DNA of 40,899 bases from Candidatus Eiseniibacteriota bacterium (GCA_016215625.1 JACRIW010000008.1:1-40899); one strand, 5' to 3'. Counted from the stretch's first letter, positions 17,927-26,667 are shown. Program-made: numbers and translations. The notes: a model not told the origin generated them from the letters alone.

Positions 17927-18474
17927 GACGGCTCGCCGCGGCGCTGCTCGCACTCGCGCTGCTCGGCGGCTGCGACGCGGGGCCCGAACGGCGCGCCCCG
18001 GTCGCGCGCCGGGAGCGGGCGCCGCGCCACTCGGGCGCGCCCGACACCGCGCTCGCTCGCGCGGGCCTGCGGCGCTGCGAGCGCGTGATCGACGGCGACA
18101 CGGTCGTGCTCGACGGCGGCGAGCGCGTGCGCCTGCTCGGCGTGGACACGCCCGAGGTGCATCACCCGAAGAAGCCCGAGCAGTATTTCGGCCGGCGCGC
18201 GTCGGCGTACACCGAATCGCGGCTCGAAGGCCGTGCCGTTCGGCTCGAGTACGACCGCCGCCGCACGGACAGATACGGCCGCACGCTGGCGTACGTGTAT
18301 CTCGGCGACACGCTGTTCAACCGCGAGCTGGTCGCGAACGGATACGCCGAGGTCTATCGCGACGACCGTTACCGCACGAAGCAGGAGTTCCTCGCGCTCG
18401 AACGCGAGGCGCGGCGCGCGCTCGCCGGCATGTGGGCGCATCCCGAGTCCGTCGGCGTGGCGGTCGCGCGATGA
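17923..18474 (+). CDS. Thermonuclease (SNase) family lipoprotein
   Basis: The 183-residue product has a lipoprotein signal ending LLGGC (Cys17), then a linker and an SNase OB-fold. Counting against staphylococcal nuclease, all key residues are present: Asp59 (DGDT), Arg70 and Asp75-Thr76-Glu78 (RLLGVDTPE), and Arg120 (RTDRYGR). It should be a calcium-dependent, sugar-nonspecific phosphodiesterase tethered to an envelope membrane, degrading DNA or RNA outside the cytoplasm. It starts at the GTG overlapping the mfd stop and ends at an ATGA overlap with the methyltransferase. A link to Mfd-dependent repair is unlikely given export; co-transcription may be only positional. Confidence 0.9.
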   Translation: MRRLAAALLALALLGGCDAGPERRAPVARRERAPRHSGAPDTALARAGLRRCERVIDGDTVVLDGGERVRLLGVDTPEVHHPKKPEQYFGRRASAYTESRLEGRAVRLEYDRRRTDRYGRTLAYVYLGDTLFNRELVANGYAEVYRDDRYRTKQEFLALEREARRALAGMWAHPESVGVAVAR

Positions 18475-19277
18475 GCGCACGATTCGACCCCGCCCGCGAC
18501 GAGCACGTCGCGCTTTTCGACGAAGCGCCGCTCTGGTCCGCGCTCGCCGGGCAACTTCTGCTCGAGCACGTGCCCTTGAGCGCCGCGCGCGCGCTCGACC
18601 TCGGGTGCGGCGCGGGCTTCCCGCTGTTCGAACTCGCCGAGCGCCTCGGCCCTCGCGCTTTCGCAGCCGGCGTCGATCCCTGGGAGACCGCACTGCGCCG
18701 CGCGAACGCGAAGCGCGCGACGTGGCCGGTGCGCAACGCCGCGCTCGTTCGCGGCGACGGCGCGCACCTGCCGTTCCGCGACGGCGCGTTCGACCTCGTG
18801 GCGTCGAACCTCGGCGTGAACAACTTTTCCGATCCCGGCGCGGCGTTCGACGAATGCCGCCGCGTGCTCGCGCCGGGCGGGGCGCTCGCACTCTCGACGA
18901 ACCTCGTCGGTCACTTCGCCGAGCTCTACGCCGCGTTCGAGCGCGTGCTCGAGCGCACGGGCGACGGCGCGGCGCACGAGCGGCTGCGCGCGCACGTCGC
19001 GCACCGCGCCACGGTCGCGGGGCTGCGCGACACGCTCGCGCGCCACGGTTTCTCGGTGGCGTCCGTGCACGAGCGCGTCGTGCCGTGGCGGTTCGCGAGC
19101 GGCGGCGCCGTGCTCGCGCACCACTTCGTCGAACTCGGCTTCATGGACGCGTGGCGCGCCGTCGCGGGCGAGCGCGCGGACGAAACGCTCGGCGCGCTCG
19201 CGGCGGAACTCGACGCGACGCCCGGCGGCGTCACGCTGTCCGTGCCGCTCGCCGTGGTGGTCGCGGCGAAGGCCTGA
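18471..19277 (+). CDS. SAM-dependent class I methyltransferase
   Basis: The 268-residue product starts at the ATG overlapping the nuclease stop. Motif I, ALDLGCGAGF, lies at residues 41-50, followed by a motif II-like VDPWE and the Methyltransf_11-type segment LPFRDGAFDLVASNLGVNNF and RVLAPGGALALSTNL. The fold is clear; the substrate is not. The C-terminal third lacks recognisable specificity motifs. Similar small-molecule or lipid methyltransferases are common in envelope contexts. It converges with rtcB, with five bases between stop codons and no terminator. Confidence 0.88.
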   Translation: MSARFDPARDEHVALFDEAPLWSALAGQLLLEHVPLSAARALDLGCGAGFPLFELAERLGPRAFAAGVDPWETALRRANAKRATWPVRNAALVRGDGAHLPFRDGAFDLVASNLGVNNFSDPGAAFDECRRVLAPGGALALSTNLVGHFAELYAAFERVLERTGDGAAHERLRAHVAHRATVAGLRDTLARHGFSVASVHERVVPWRFASGGAVLAHHFVELGFMDAWRAVAGERADETLGALAAELDATPGGVTLSVPLAVVVAAKA

Positions 19278-19282
19278 GCGCC

Positions 19283-20470
19283 TCAGTCCTCCGGCCGCTC
19301 GCCGGCCGGCGCCATCTTCACGAGCTTCGGCTGGAACGTCGCGAGCGGCTCGACCAGGTCGGCCTGCGCGCGCATGACCTCGTCGATGTTCTTGTAGACC
19401 ATCGGGACTTCGTCGAGCCCCGCCGAGATCAGCTCGACCCCGCGCTCCTTGAGCACGGGATTCACGAACTTCCAGTCGTACTTCTTCTTCGCCGCCGAGC
19501 GGCTCATGCGCCGCCCCGCGCCGTGTGCCGCGGAGTGCAGCGACGACGCGTCGCCGAGTCCGCGCACGACGTACGTCGGCGTGGCCATCGAGCCCGGAAT
19601 GATGCCGAGCACGCCCGCACCCGCGGGGGTCGCGCCCTTGCGGTGCACGATCAGCTCTTCGCCGTCGTGCACTTCCTTCCACGCGAAGTTGTGGTGGTTC
19701 TCGAGGTCGAGCAGCACCTCCGCGCCGAGGTGCTCCGCGATGTGCCGATGGATGCACGCGTGGTTCGCCGCCGCGTATTCGCCCATCAGCTCCATCGCGC
19801 GCCAGTACTCCTGGCCGGCCTCGGACTTCAGCGACAGCCAGGCGAGATGCTTCACCTCGCGCGGCAGTTCCGCGTGCTTGTCCATCGCGATCGCGCTGTA
19901 GTGCTCGCACACCGCCGCGCCGGTGCCGCGGCTGCCCGAGTGCGTGAGGAGCGCGAGGTAGCGCCCGCTCTCGAGTCCGACGGCCGCGTCGTTCACGGTG
20001 AAGACGCCGAACTCGACGAAGTGGTTGCCGCTGCCGCTCGTGCCGAGCTGCGACCACGCCTTGTCCTTGAGCCGCTCGGTGACGTGCGTGACCGACCAGT
20101 CCGCGCTCATGACGGCGTGGTCGCGGCGCTCCTTGAAGAACGCGCCCACGCCGAAGCGCGTCTCGGTTTCGATCGCGCGGCGCAGCTTGTCGGAGCCGCG
20201 TTCGAGCTTTCTCAGCGGCAGGTCGAGCACGGTCATCTTGACGCGGCAGGCGATGTCCACGCCGACCGCGTACGGGATCACCGCGTCGCGCGTGGCGAGC
20301 ACGCCGCCGATCGGCAGGCCGTAGCCGACGTGCGCGTCGGGCATGAGCGCGCCGCGCACCGCGACCGGCAGGCGGCACGCGTGCACCATCTGGTCGATCG
20401 CGTTCGAGTCGAGATCGTGCCCCCACTGCTTCCACGGGGCGCCGCGGCCGGGTGCGGAAAGTCCGTCCAT
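19283..20470 (-). CDS. rtcB: RNA-splicing ligase RtcB
   Basis: The 395-residue product is a GTP- and Mn-dependent ligase joining 2',3'-cyclic phosphate (or 3'-phosphate) to 5'-OH RNA ends. Active-site residues are all visible: Asp72 and Cys75 in GVDIACRV, Asn149-His150 in SGSGNHFVE, His177 in HSGSRG, His260 in ENHHNF, the HRKGAT loop (276-281), PGSM, and the guanylylated His316 in AAHGAGRRMS. The motif reads DIACRV rather than the DIxCG form common in other RtcB groups, suggesting a distinct subfamily. A strong purine-rich site (GGAAGGGAG) precedes the ATG. No archease gene lies beside it. It is divergent from the glycosyltransferase with 49 bases between starts. Confidence 0.95.
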   Translation of the reverse strand: MDGLSAPGRGAPWKQWGHDLDSNAIDQMVHACRLPVAVRGALMPDAHVGYGLPIGGVLATRDAVIPYAVGVDIACRVKMTVLDLPLRKLERGSDKLRRAIETETRFGVGAFFKERRDHAVMSADWSVTHVTERLKDKAWSQLGTSGSGNHFVEFGVFTVNDAAVGLESGRYLALLTHSGSRGTGAAVCEHYSAIAMDKHAELPREVKHLAWLSLKSEAGQEYWRAMELMGEYAAANHACIHRHIAEHLGAEVLLDLENHHNFAWKEVHDGEELIVHRKGATPAGAGVLGIIPGSMATPTYVVRGLGDASSLHSAAHGAGRRMSRSAAKKKYDWKFVNPVLKERGVELISAGLDEVPMVYKNIDEVMRAQADLVEPLATFQPKLVKMAPAGERPED

Positions 20471-20504
20471 GCACCCGTATGTACTCCCTTCCGCGCGATT
20501 CGGC

Positions 20505-20510
20505 TAGGCT
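20505..20510 (+). promoter_or_regulatory. Possible leaderless promoter for the glycosyltransferase
   Basis: TAGGCT ends nine bases before the ATG at 20520, so transcription would begin at or next to the start codon. No Shine-Dalgarno sequence is present there, which agrees with leaderless translation. No clear -35 is seen. Confidence 0.35.
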
Positions 20511-20519
20511 GCGCCGCGC

Positions 20520-21794
20520 ATGGCACGCATCGTCTTCTGCACGCTCGGCTCGCTCGGCGACCTGCATCCCTACATGGCGGTCGCGCGCGAACTCGCCGCG
20601 CGCGGGCACGCGCCGGTGATCGCGACGCACCCGTACTACCGGGCGCGCGTCGAAGGCGTCGGCGTCGGTTTCGCGCCGGTGCGCCCCGACATGAGCGAAT
20701 ACGGCGATCCGGCCGAGGTCATGCGCAAGGCGATGGACCTGCGCCACGGCAGCCGCTGGATCCTCGAGCACGTCGTGCTCGCGAAGCTGACCGAGAGCCG
20801 CGACGACCTGATGGCCGCGTGCGCGGGCGCGGACCTCGTCGTCAGCCACGTGCTCACGCTCACGGCGCCGCTCGTCGCCGAAAAGCTCGGCGTCCCGCGC
20901 GTGCACTCCGTGCTGCAGCCGATGACGATGTACTCGTGCACCGATCCGCCGCTGATGCCGGGCATGCCGCTGCACGATCAGGCGCTCCGGTGGGGCCCGG
21001 GCGTGTGGCGCGCGCTGTACGCGGTCCTGCGCGCGGCGGGCACGCCGTGGTTCGCTCCGTTCGAGCGCATGCGGCGCGAGATGGGACTGCCGCGCGCGGC
21101 CGCGCACCCGATGCTCGGGCTCTCGCACGGCGTGCCGACGCTCGCCATGTTCTCGCGCGTGCTCGCCGCGCCCCAGCCCGACTGGCCCGCGCGCACGACC
21201 CTCACCGGCTTCTGCGTGCACGACCGCGACGGCGCGGGCGGCGGCATGAGCGGCGAGCTGCGCGCGTTCCTCGACGCGGGCGAGCCGCCGGTCGTGTTCA
21301 CGCTCGGGTCCGCGGGCGTCTTCGACGCGCGCGAGTTCTGGGACGTGGCGGCACGCGTGTCGCGCACGCTCGGCGTGCGCGCCGTGCTGCTCACGGGGAC
21401 CGACGGCCCGGCCGAGCGCCCGGACCTGAACGACGGCGCACGCGTGCTCGCGGTGCCGTACGCGCCGCACTCCGAACTCTTCCCGCGCGCCGCGGTCACG
21501 GTGCACTGCGGCGGCGTGGGCACGACCGGGCAGGCGCTCGCCTCCGGGCGCCCCATGCTGATCATGCCCTACAGCCACGACCAGCCCGACAACGCCCGGC
21601 GCTGCGCCCGGCTGGGCGTCGCGCGCGTGGTGCGGCGTGACCTGTGGCGCGACGCGATCGTGACGCGCGAGCTGGGCGCGCTGCTCGCCGACCGCGAGGC
21701 CGCCGCACGCGCCGGGGCGGTCGCGGCCGAGGTGCGGGCCGAGCGTGGAGCCGCCGCGGCGGCGGACGCGCTCGAGGACGCGCTGCGCGGCTGA
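20520..21794 (+). CDS. GT1/GT28-type glycosyltransferase (UGT-like)
   Basis: The 424-residue product has the two-Rossmann GT-B layout. The N-terminal motif MARIVFCTLGSLGDLHPYMA is characteristic of the acceptor-binding half of macrolide, sterol and glycolipid glycosyltransferases. The donor-binding half (about 315-372) contains VHCGGVGTTGQAL, GRPMLIMPYSHDQPDNA, the nucleotide-sugar signature of UGT-like enzymes. It should transfer a sugar from an NDP donor to a lipid, rhamnolipid-like or natural-product acceptor in the cytoplasm; acceptor unknown. No Shine-Dalgarno precedes the ATG. No biosynthetic cluster surrounds it, so housekeeping glycolipid work is more likely than antibiotic glycosylation. 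Confidence 0.9.
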   Translation: MARIVFCTLGSLGDLHPYMAVARELAARGHAPVIATHPYYRARVEGVGVGFAPVRPDMSEYGDPAEVMRKAMDLRHGSRWILEHVVLAKLTESRDDLMAACAGADLVVSHVLTLTAPLVAEKLGVPRVHSVLQPMTMYSCTDPPLMPGMPLHDQALRWGPGVWRALYAVLRAAGTPWFAPFERMRREMGLPRAAAHPMLGLSHGVPTLAMFSRVLAAPQPDWPARTTLTGFCVHDRDGAGGGMSGELRAFLDAGEPPVVFTLGSAGVFDAREFWDVAARVSRTLGVRAVLLTGTDGPAERPDLNDGARVLAVPYAPHSELFPRAAVTVHCGGVGTTGQALASGRPMLIMPYSHDQPDNARRCARLGVARVVRRDLWRDAIVTRELGALLADREAAARAGAVAAEVRAERGAAAAADALEDALRG

Positions 21795-21861
21795 AAGCCG
21801 GACGACGCGGCGGCCCTGCCCCCCGGAACGGCGGCACGCGGCACGCACGCCGGGCCTCGGC

Positions 21862-21890
21862 TTGTCTCCGCGGGAACCGCGCCCTAACGT
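21862..21890 (+). promoter_or_regulatory. Predicted promoter for the parvulin lipoprotein and GH31 genes
   Basis: TTGTCT (21862-21867), 17 bases, TAACGT (21885-21890), giving a start near 21897 and about 45 bases of leader before the GTG at 21942. It is the best -35/-10 pair in the window. Confidence 0.55.
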
Positions 21891-21941
21891 GGCGCCGTTC
21901 ACACCCCACGCAGCACCGCAATCGCCGAAAAGGATGGCTCC

Positions 21942-23615
21942 GTGACCCGCTCCTTCCCGCGCGCCGCATCGCTGGCGCTTCTCTTCGCCCTCGCGCTCAC
22001 CAGCTGCACCGCCGGCGACCGTCCCGTCGCCAAGGTCGGCAACCGCCTCATCACCGCCGCCGAGTTCGAGCGCCGCGTGCAGGGCAACGAAATGCAGTAC
22101 CCCGCGAACCCCGACCAGGCGCGCGCGGCCGCACTCGACGACCTCGTGAAGGGCGAGCTGCTGCTGCAGGCCGCGCGCGGCCGCGGCGCCGACACGAGCG
22201 CGGTCTACCGCGCCATGGCGCAGCAGGTCGCCGAGCGCGTGCTCGCGCAGGCGATCTCCGAGAAGCTCGCGCCGCCCACCGTGGCGGTGAGCGAGGCCGA
22301 AGCCCGCGAGCTCTGGAGCTGGATGGCCGAGAAGGCCGACGTGCAGATGATCTACGCGGTGGACGAGGCGAACGCGAGCGCCGCGAAGGCCGCGATCGAC
22401 GCCGGGCAGCCGTTCGCCGACGTCGCGATGCGCTTCTCCGTCCCCGGCGCGCTGCAGAACAACGGCAACCTCGGGCTCGTGACGCCGGGTTCGCTCGTGT
22501 CGCCGCTCGACCAGGCGCTGCGCTCGCTGCCGATCGGCAAGCCCGGCGGCCCGTACGAGACGCCGCAGGGGTTCTTCTTCGTGCTCGTGAAGGGCCGCCA
22601 GAAGGCCGAAGTCGCTCCGTTCGAGTCGCTGCAGCCCGCGCTCATGGAGCGCCTGCGCCAGCGCAAGCGCATGATGGCGATGAGCGCGGCGCTCGTCTCG
22701 ATCGAGAAGGCGTATCGCGGCACGCTCGTCGCCGGCGCGCCGCAGCTGCTGTTCCGCTACTTCACGCAGTTCCGCGTCGGCGAGCAGGCGCCGTGGACGC
22801 CGAACGCCACGGAGCGCGCGCAGGTGCTCGCGAAGTGGGACGGCGGCACGCTCACGTTCGGCGACGTGCTCGACGAGCTGAACAAGCCCGAGGCGAACAA
22901 GCCGGCCGCCAGCGTGCTGCCCGCGATCGAGGCGTGGATGCGCGGCCTCATGCGCACGCGCATCGTGATCCAGGAGGCGCGCCGCCGGCACCTGCACGAG
23001 GAGCCCGCGATCGCCCGCCGCATCCAGGCGGAGCTCGACGAGTACCTCGCGCAGGGCGAGTACGCGCTCGCGATCCAGAACGTGACGCAGCCGACCGACG
23101 AGCAGGCGCGCGAGGCGTGGGACGCGATGAAGGCGAACTACGAGCAGCTCGATCGCGCGCACCTGCAGTTCGTCGTCGTGCCGGACTCGGCGAAGGCGGC
23201 GCAGATCGCCATGCACGGCGGGCACAGCGGCACGCTCGCCGAGGCCGTCGCGATGGCCGACCCGTCGCTGAAGGCGATGGACGTGACGGTGACCTTCCCC
23301 TCGAACGATCCCGAACTGATGACGCTCCAGGGACGGCTCCTGCGCATGGCGCCCGGCGACTGGGCCGGCCCCGAGCAGGTCGCCGGCGGCTGGCGGCTGC
23401 TGCAGCTGCAGGACAAGGTGCAGGGTCCGCGCGAGTACGGGCAGCTCAGCCCCGAGGTCGTGCAGAGCGTGAAGGCGAACGCGTGGGAGATGGCGCGCAA
23501 CCGCCACTTCGAGCTCTACCTCGACTCGCTCCGCACGGTGTTCAAGCCGACGCCCGTGCCCGAGAACCTCGCGCGCGTGGCGTGGCCCCTGCCTCGTCCC
23601 GTGGGCGTGCGCTGA
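21942..23615 (+). CDS. Parvulin-type peptidyl-prolyl isomerase lipoprotein (SurA/PrsA-like)
   Basis: The 557-residue product starts at a GTG eight bases after AAGGA; the nearby ATG at 21934 is out of frame. The signal ends LTSC, so Cys22 should be lipidated. A SurA_N-type helical region (VAKVGNRLITAAEFERRVQ onward) leads to a parvulin domain at about 125-225 (FADVAMRFSVPGALQNNGNLGLVTPGSL, then PYETPQGFFFVLVKGR). A second, weaker parvulin-like segment lies near 405-505 (AHLQFVVVPDSAKAAQ). Such proteins are periplasm-facing foldases for secreted or outer-membrane proteins. Nothing in the sequence tells which membrane holds it. It is followed after five bases by the GH31 gene, likely one operon. 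Confidence 0.88.
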   Translation: MTRSFPRAASLALLFALALTSCTAGDRPVAKVGNRLITAAEFERRVQGNEMQYPANPDQARAAALDDLVKGELLLQAARGRGADTSAVYRAMAQQVAERVLAQAISEKLAPPTVAVSEAEARELWSWMAEKADVQMIYAVDEANASAAKAAIDAGQPFADVAMRFSVPGALQNNGNLGLVTPGSLVSPLDQALRSLPIGKPGGPYETPQGFFFVLVKGRQKAEVAPFESLQPALMERLRQRKRMMAMSAALVSIEKAYRGTLVAGAPQLLFRYFTQFRVGEQAPWTPNATERAQVLAKWDGGTLTFGDVLDELNKPEANKPAASVLPAIEAWMRGLMRTRIVIQEARRRHLHEEPAIARRIQAELDEYLAQGEYALAIQNVTQPTDEQAREAWDAMKANYEQLDRAHLQFVVVPDSAKAAQIAMHGGHSGTLAEAVAMADPSLKAMDVTVTFPSNDPELMTLQGRLLRMAPGDWAGPEQVAGGWRLLQLQDKVQGPREYGQLSPEVVQSVKANAWEMARNRHFELYLDSLRTVFKPTPVPENLARVAWPLPRPVGVR

Positions 23616-23620
23616 TCCGG

Positions 23621-25744
23621 ATGCGCGCCCTGCTGCGCACGCTGCAGGCGGCGCTGGCGCTCTTCGGCGCCACCGCCGCGCACGCCGACCCCTTGGCCGA
23701 GTCCCTCGGCGAAGGGGTCGTGCGTTGGTGGGCCGACGCGGCTTCGCGCGACGCGGCGCCGGTGAGCGTGATGCTCGCCGAGCCGCGCGCGGGCAGGCCG
23801 CTCGAACGCGGCGGCGCGATCGTACCGCGGTTCCTGCTGCAGGGCGGCGGGCGCATCGTCCGCCTCGACGTCCCGCGCGGCACCACGCTGCACGGCACCG
23901 GCGAGGTCGGCGGCCCGCTCGTGCGCAACGGCCGCCAGGTGACCTGCTGGAACACGGACGCGTACGCCTACGGCGCGACGAGCGCGTCCCTGTACCAGTC
24001 GCATCCCTGGGTGCTCGGCGTGCGCCCCGACGGCACCGCGTTCGGCGTGCTCGCCGACACGCCCGAGCGCCTCACGATCGACCTCACGCGCGGCATCGAG
24101 TTCCGCGCGCAGGGCGCGCCGTTCCCGGTGATCGTGATCGACGAGGCGACCCCGCTCGAGGTGCTCGCCACGCTCGCCGACCTGACGGGCCACATGCCGC
24201 TGCCGCCGCGCTGGGCGCTCGGCTTCCAGCAGTGCCGCTACTCGTACGCGCCCGCTGCGGAGGTCGAGCGCATCGCGCGCGAGTTCCGCGCCCGCGCGCT
24301 GCCGTGCGACGTGCTGTGGATGGACATCGACTACATGGACCGGCGCAAGCCGTTCACGTTCGACCCTCGCGGCTTCGCGAACCCCGCGGCGCTCGCGGAC
24401 ACGCTGCGATCGCGCGGCTTCCGCTCGGTCTGGATCCTCGATCCGGGCATCAAGCAGGAGCCCGGCGATCTCGTGTACGAGCAGGGAAACGCGGGCGGCC
24501 ACTGGGTGAAGATGGCCGACGGCACGCCGTACACGGGCCGCGTGTGGCCGGGCACGTGCGTGTTCCCCGACTTCACGCGGCGCGCGACGCGCGAGTGGTG
24601 GGGCGCGCTCACCGCGCGCTTCGCCGAGCGCGCGGGCGCCGACGGCATCTGGAACGACATGAACGAGCCGGCGGTGTTCGACGTCGAGGGCAAGACGATG
24701 CCGATCACCGCGAAGCACGAGGCCGACGCCGAACTCGGCGGAACCGGCTTCCACGCGCGCTACCACAACCTGTACGGCCAGCAGATGGCGCGCGCGACGT
24801 TCGAAGGCCTGCGCGCGGCGCGGCCGGAGAAGCGGCCGTTCGTGCTGTCGCGCGCGAACGCGCTCGGCGGGCAGCGGTACGCGGCGGCATGGACCGGCGA
24901 CAACCGCGCGAACGACGAGCACCTGCACATGACGCTCGCGATGGCGCTCAACCTCGGACTGAGCGGCCAGCCGTTCTCGGGTCCGGACATCGGCGGCTAC
25001 GCGGGGCCCTGCACGGGCGACGACTACCTGCGCTGGCTCGGGCTCGGCGCGCTGCTGCCGTTCGCGCGCGCGCACACCGAGACGGGCAACATCCGCAAGG
25101 AACCCTGGAGCTTCGGGCCGCAGGTCGAGGCGCTCGCGCGCCGCGCGCTCGAGACGCGCTACCGGCTGCTGCCCTACCTGTACACGTGCTTCGAGGAAGC
25201 CTCGCGCACCGGCGCGCCGATCGCGCGCCCCGCGTTCTTCGCGGACCTCGCGCGCACCGAGCTGCGGAACGTCGAGCACGAGTTCCTGATCGGCGCCGAC
25301 GTCGCGGCGCGGCTGGCGTGGGCGGAGCCGATGCCGGACAGCCCCTCGCTGGTCGCCGATCGCGGCCGCTGGCCGCGCGTGACGGTCGTGCCCGGCGGCG
25401 AGAGCGAGCTGCTGCCCACGCTGCACGTGCGCGCGGGCGCGATCGTGCCGCTCGGGCCCGTCCTGCAGTATTCGGACGAGAAGCCGCTCGACGAGGTCGA
25501 GCTGCTCGTCGCGCCGGATGCCGAAGGTCACGCCGAAGGCGTGTTGTACGAAGACGCGGGCGACGGCTACGGCTACCAGCGCGGCGAGTACCGGCGCTGG
25601 ACGTTCACGGCGGTGACCGGCGCGGACAAGCAGGTGCGCGTGAGCGTGCAGTCCGTGGGCACGTGGGCGCCGCCCGCGGGCCGCACGTGGCGCGTCACGC
25701 TCGCCGGCGCCCCGAAGGGCGCGACGGGCGAAGTGACGCCGTAG
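23621..25744 (+). CDS. GH31 family alpha-glucosidase, secreted
   Basis: The 707-residue product opens with a signal peptide (MRALLRTLQAALALFGATAA, cleavage near HA-DP), so it acts outside the cytoplasm. GH31 features are complete: N-terminal beta domain with LHGTGEVGGPL, the substrate segment WMDIDYMD, the nucleophile Asp346 in GIWNDMNEP and the acid/base Asp427 in WTGDNRAN, then FSGPDIGGY. A C-terminal beta sandwich carries YEDAGDGYGY. The expected reaction is retaining exo-hydrolysis of alpha-linked glucosides or related sugars; the linkage preference is not readable. The ATG lies five bases after the upstream stop. A palindromic terminator follows the gene. Confidence 0.95.
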   Translation: MRALLRTLQAALALFGATAAHADPLAESLGEGVVRWWADAASRDAAPVSVMLAEPRAGRPLERGGAIVPRFLLQGGGRIVRLDVPRGTTLHGTGEVGGPLVRNGRQVTCWNTDAYAYGATSASLYQSHPWVLGVRPDGTAFGVLADTPERLTIDLTRGIEFRAQGAPFPVIVIDEATPLEVLATLADLTGHMPLPPRWALGFQQCRYSYAPAAEVERIAREFRARALPCDVLWMDIDYMDRRKPFTFDPRGFANPAALADTLRSRGFRSVWILDPGIKQEPGDLVYEQGNAGGHWVKMADGTPYTGRVWPGTCVFPDFTRRATREWWGALTARFAERAGADGIWNDMNEPAVFDVEGKTMPITAKHEADAELGGTGFHARYHNLYGQQMARATFEGLRAARPEKRPFVLSRANALGGQRYAAAWTGDNRANDEHLHMTLAMALNLGLSGQPFSGPDIGGYAGPCTGDDYLRWLGLGALLPFARAHTETGNIRKEPWSFGPQVEALARRALETRYRLLPYLYTCFEEASRTGAPIARPAFFADLARTELRNVEHEFLIGADVAARLAWAEPMPDSPSLVADRGRWPRVTVVPGGESELLPTLHVRAGAIVPLGPVLQYSDEKPLDEVELLVAPDAEGHAEGVLYEDAGDGYGYQRGEYRRWTFTAVTGADKQVRVSVQSVGTWAPPAGRTWRVTLAGAPKGATGEVTP

Positions 25745-25782
25745 CGTCGCACGCACGACACACCACTGCTCGGAACTGGTCG

Positions 25783-25806
25783 AAACTGGCCGCGCGGCCA
25801 GTTTTG
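25783..25806. terminator. Bidirectional rho-independent terminator (perfect palindrome)
   Basis: A perfect 22-base palindrome (25783-25804) folds as a 9-bp stem, AAACTGGCC, with a GCGC loop, and is followed by TTTTGTT. It lies 38 bases after the GH31 stop and can serve both that gene and the convergent membrane-protein gene. The rest of the 158-base gap shows nothing else. Confidence 0.8.
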
Positions 25807-25902
25807 TTGCGTGACACTGAACTGAATGAGGCTTGCGAAGAGGGCGGATCACAGTTCGCGGTGAGCGGGCTGCGCAACATGGCCTCGCGACCAACGACAC
25901 CG

Positions 25903-26667
25903 CTATCGAAGCGCTCCTGCAGCGCGCGCACCCGCGAGGAATCCGTGAAATCCCCTCGTGAGCCACTCCCGATACTTCATCTGACTCGCGGATCCGCCAT
26001 CGGCAAGAGAGCCGATTCGCGTCGTGTCGATGTCGTAGTGAAACGCCGCGTCGTAGACGATGCCGAGACAGTTCACGACATCCGTCACCTCGACGTCCTC
26101 CCACTCTCGACGCAGACAACGCACGAGGCACGTCTCCCGAACCTCGTCGCCGAGCATGTCGAGCGTGACGATCGCCGCGGCCATTGCATCGACACGGTTG
26201 CGACTCCGATGCTCGCAATAGGTCGTCATGAACCGATTGAACACGCGTCGTTGAATCGGCCGACCGTCAGGACCGCTCATCACTCGTAACCACCCAACGA
26301 CAACGGACTCCAATCCAGCCGCGGCGAACAAAAGAATTCCGATGGGCGTGGGGCCGTGAAAACGCCTCAACAGCCGTTCGAGATCGAGACTCGCGGCCCC
26401 GACGGCCAAAGGTCCCAGATCCGCGTCCTCGGATCGAACATCCGAGACCTTCCAAAGCCGATGCTCGAGAAGCAGCGCATCCACCTGGAGCCAGGCTGCG
26501 GCGAGCGCGTCGTCCGTAGAAAGCCCCGCGGACTTGTAACGGGCCGCCCTCGCCCGAAACCGCTTCGTCTCCTGATCACGAAACAACATTTGAACCACTG
26601 CGAGTCCGACGTAGACGGCCGCGACGACCGCGGCCACTCGGACCCAGAACCATTCGAGAACCACCAC
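25903..26667 (-). CDS. Unrecognised membrane protein in lower-GC DNA
   Basis: The 254-residue product starts at a GTG eight bases after GGGAGG. A clear membrane helix covers residues 6-28 (WFWVRVAAVVAAVYVGLAVVQML), followed by a basic stretch (KRFRARAARYKSAG). A second hydrophobic segment covers 107-130 (TPIGILLFAAAGLESVVVGWL), so both ends may be on the same side. Residues 140-215 look helical with several cysteines (151, 180, 184, 200) and acidic patches (EWEDVEVTDVVN). No family recognised. Base composition differs from the surroundings: 26281-26340 has 33 G/C of 60, while 27061-27120 has 49 of 60. It lies 32 bases downstream of the LytTR regulator on the same strand and may be transcribed with it. 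Confidence 0.75.
   Translation of the reverse strand: MVVLEWFWVRVAAVVAAVYVGLAVVQMLFRDQETKRFRARAARYKSAGLSTDDALAAAWLQVDALLLEHRLWKVSDVRSEDADLGPLAVGAASLDLERLLRRFHGPTPIGILLFAAAGLESVVVGWLRVMSGPDGRPIQRRVFNRFMTTYCEHRSRNRVDAMAAAIVTLDMLGDEVRETCLVRCLRREWEDVEVTDVVNCLGIVYDAAFHYDIDTTRIGSLADGGSASQMKYREWLTRGFHGFLAGARAAGALR

Noticed and set aside
14195..17953. A 1252-codon minus-strand frame opposite mfd
   Set aside because: Composition is Arg/Glu/His/Val repeats with no fold or start signal, and mfd on the other strand is certain.
21934..21936. ATG just upstream of the parvulin lipoprotein
   Set aside because: Out of frame with the signal peptide and lipobox; the GTG at 21942 is correctly spaced from AAGGA.
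18369..23507. A 1712-codon open frame on the minus strand
   Set aside because: It runs opposite or out of frame with mfd-proximal, rtcB, glycosyltransferase and parvulin genes, is Arg/Ala/His-rich without domains, and is the expected artefact of very high GC.
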